Shown piece by piece: positions 63,339-64,000 of a stretch of 64,000 bases of DNA. The notes under the pieces were generated by a model. It worked only from the letters and a program-made list of their open reading frames with translations, searched no databases and was not told where the DNA came from. The position numbers and the translations under genes were made by a program. The first letter of the stretch is position 1, and the number at the start of each line of letters is the position of its first letter. Source of the stretch: Asterias rubens. Lineage: Eukaryota > Echinodermata > Asteroidea > Forcipulatida > Asteriidae. The DNA lies in assembly GCF_902459465.1 (NCBI RefSeq), contig NC_047078.1, forward strand, positions 4,674,333-4,738,332, written 5' to 3'.

Positions 63339-64000
63339 AGCCCCCGATTTCACGAAACTCATCGCAAGTAGCGACGCATCGTAGGGTTTGCGATGCGTCG
63401 CAGACCTAAGACATGTCGCGGCTGCGACGAGTTCCGCAGTCCATTTCACCAAACACGTCGTAAGCGCGACGAGTCGCAATACAAACTATTTTCACTCTTA
63501 ATAAAAACAACCCTTTGGACGAGGATGAACTGCTAAAGTTCTGCGGCTGTTTTATGTTGTGTACAACTTGGTCATGAAACAGTCATGTATTATAGTTCAT
63601 TCAAGATGGCAGACACTCAACCGTTTCGGACTAGTTGTTTAGGTTTTTGGTTTATAATTATTTATTTGTTTAGTTGTTTTAGTTTGTGTGTGTTCGTTTG
63701 TTATGCGTGTGTTTGTTTTCTTTTCTTTTACCCGTCCTTTTTTTTTTTTTTTTTGGGGGGTGGTAAATTTCCATTTGTTGTCTTGTGTCTTCCCGATTGG
63801 TTCACGGAAGTTACGTGTGGTAATTGTTATGTCCTTTCATGCATTTTGTGCGTAAACAAATGAAACATAGCATTCTTACGACGACCCTATGGGTAGTCGT
63901 AACTTACAACGTGTTCTTCCTCGTTGTCAAGGAACTTGCGACGTATCCGACGCATCGTAACTTTGATGAAATCGATTTATACGCATCGCAACTTACGACG
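63339..64000. mobile_element. CpG-rich inverted-repeat element, runs to the right edge
   Basis: It begins near CCCCCGATTTCACGAAACTC with GCGACGCATCG words. Near the window end the inverted words CGACGCATCGTAACTTTGAT and GAAATCGATTTATACGCATCGC suggest the right terminus is close to or just past 64,000. Internal ORFs have no recognisable domain. Confidence 0.6.

Noticed and set aside
63585..63863. 92-codon ORF near the right edge
   Set aside because: Hydrophobic, T-rich translation inside a CpG-rich inverted-repeat element, with no homology signal.

Overview
The window is nuclear DNA of an invertebrate animal: genes are split by GT-AG introns, intergenic DNA is AT-rich and packed with short non-autonomous transposons, and no bacterial-style operons occur. 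The gene content (a UGT8-like glycosyltransferase cluster, a UBASH3/TULA homologue, a tyrosine-recombinase retrotransposon) suits a non-vertebrate deuterostome, most likely an echinoderm and possibly a sea star. That placement is inference; no sequence here fixes the species.

Layout. 0.4-2.0 kb: the first two exons of UDP-glycosyltransferase UGT-A on the minus strand, running off the left edge. 2-10 kb: repeats (foldback elements, a ~150 bp tandem array, MITEs). 10.0-14.3 kb: a decayed DIRS/PAT-type retrotransposon with zinc-knuckle, reverse transcriptase, RNase H, methyltransferase-like and tyrosine recombinase segments. 15.4-24.1 kb: a complete five-exon UGT (UGT-B, 552 aa) on the minus strand, the paralogue of UGT-A. 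24.1-42.9 kb: no intact gene, but an orphan copy of the UGT terminal exon (32.2 kb) and a second copy of the UGT-B 5' flank (35-36 kb), which I read as remains of a third UGT, plus a permuted inverted duplication, a ~200 bp satellite and several foldbacks. 42.9-47.1 kb: a three-exon minus-strand gene for an unrecognised 369-aa protein with an N-terminal Cys/His cluster and a C-terminal coiled coil. 47-51.5 kb: a triplicated ~340 bp block, a (CCA)n tract and foldbacks. 51.5-62.5 kb: the first five exons (242 aa: UBA plus 2H phosphoesterase) of a plus-strand UBASH3/TULA-like gene; its SH3 and phosphatase domains lie beyond the right edge.

How it fits together. UGT-A and UGT-B are tandem head-to-tail duplicates with identical 605-nt first exons and matching intron phases, separated by the retrotransposon; the remnant extends the array rightward. 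Both UGTs are predicted ER membrane enzymes that glycosylate lipophilic substrates. The coiled-coil gene and the UBASH3 gene are divergently arranged about 4.4 kb apart, with no evidence of shared function.

Most of the non-genic sequence is made of a few MITE families. The dominant family is flanked by TTAA and its insertion is supported by two empty sites in the segmental duplication. A second family is flanked by TA. Others are foldbacks with long inverted arms. Exon boundaries were derived by hand from splice consensus, phase agreement and protein-family continuity; no alignment or database search was run.
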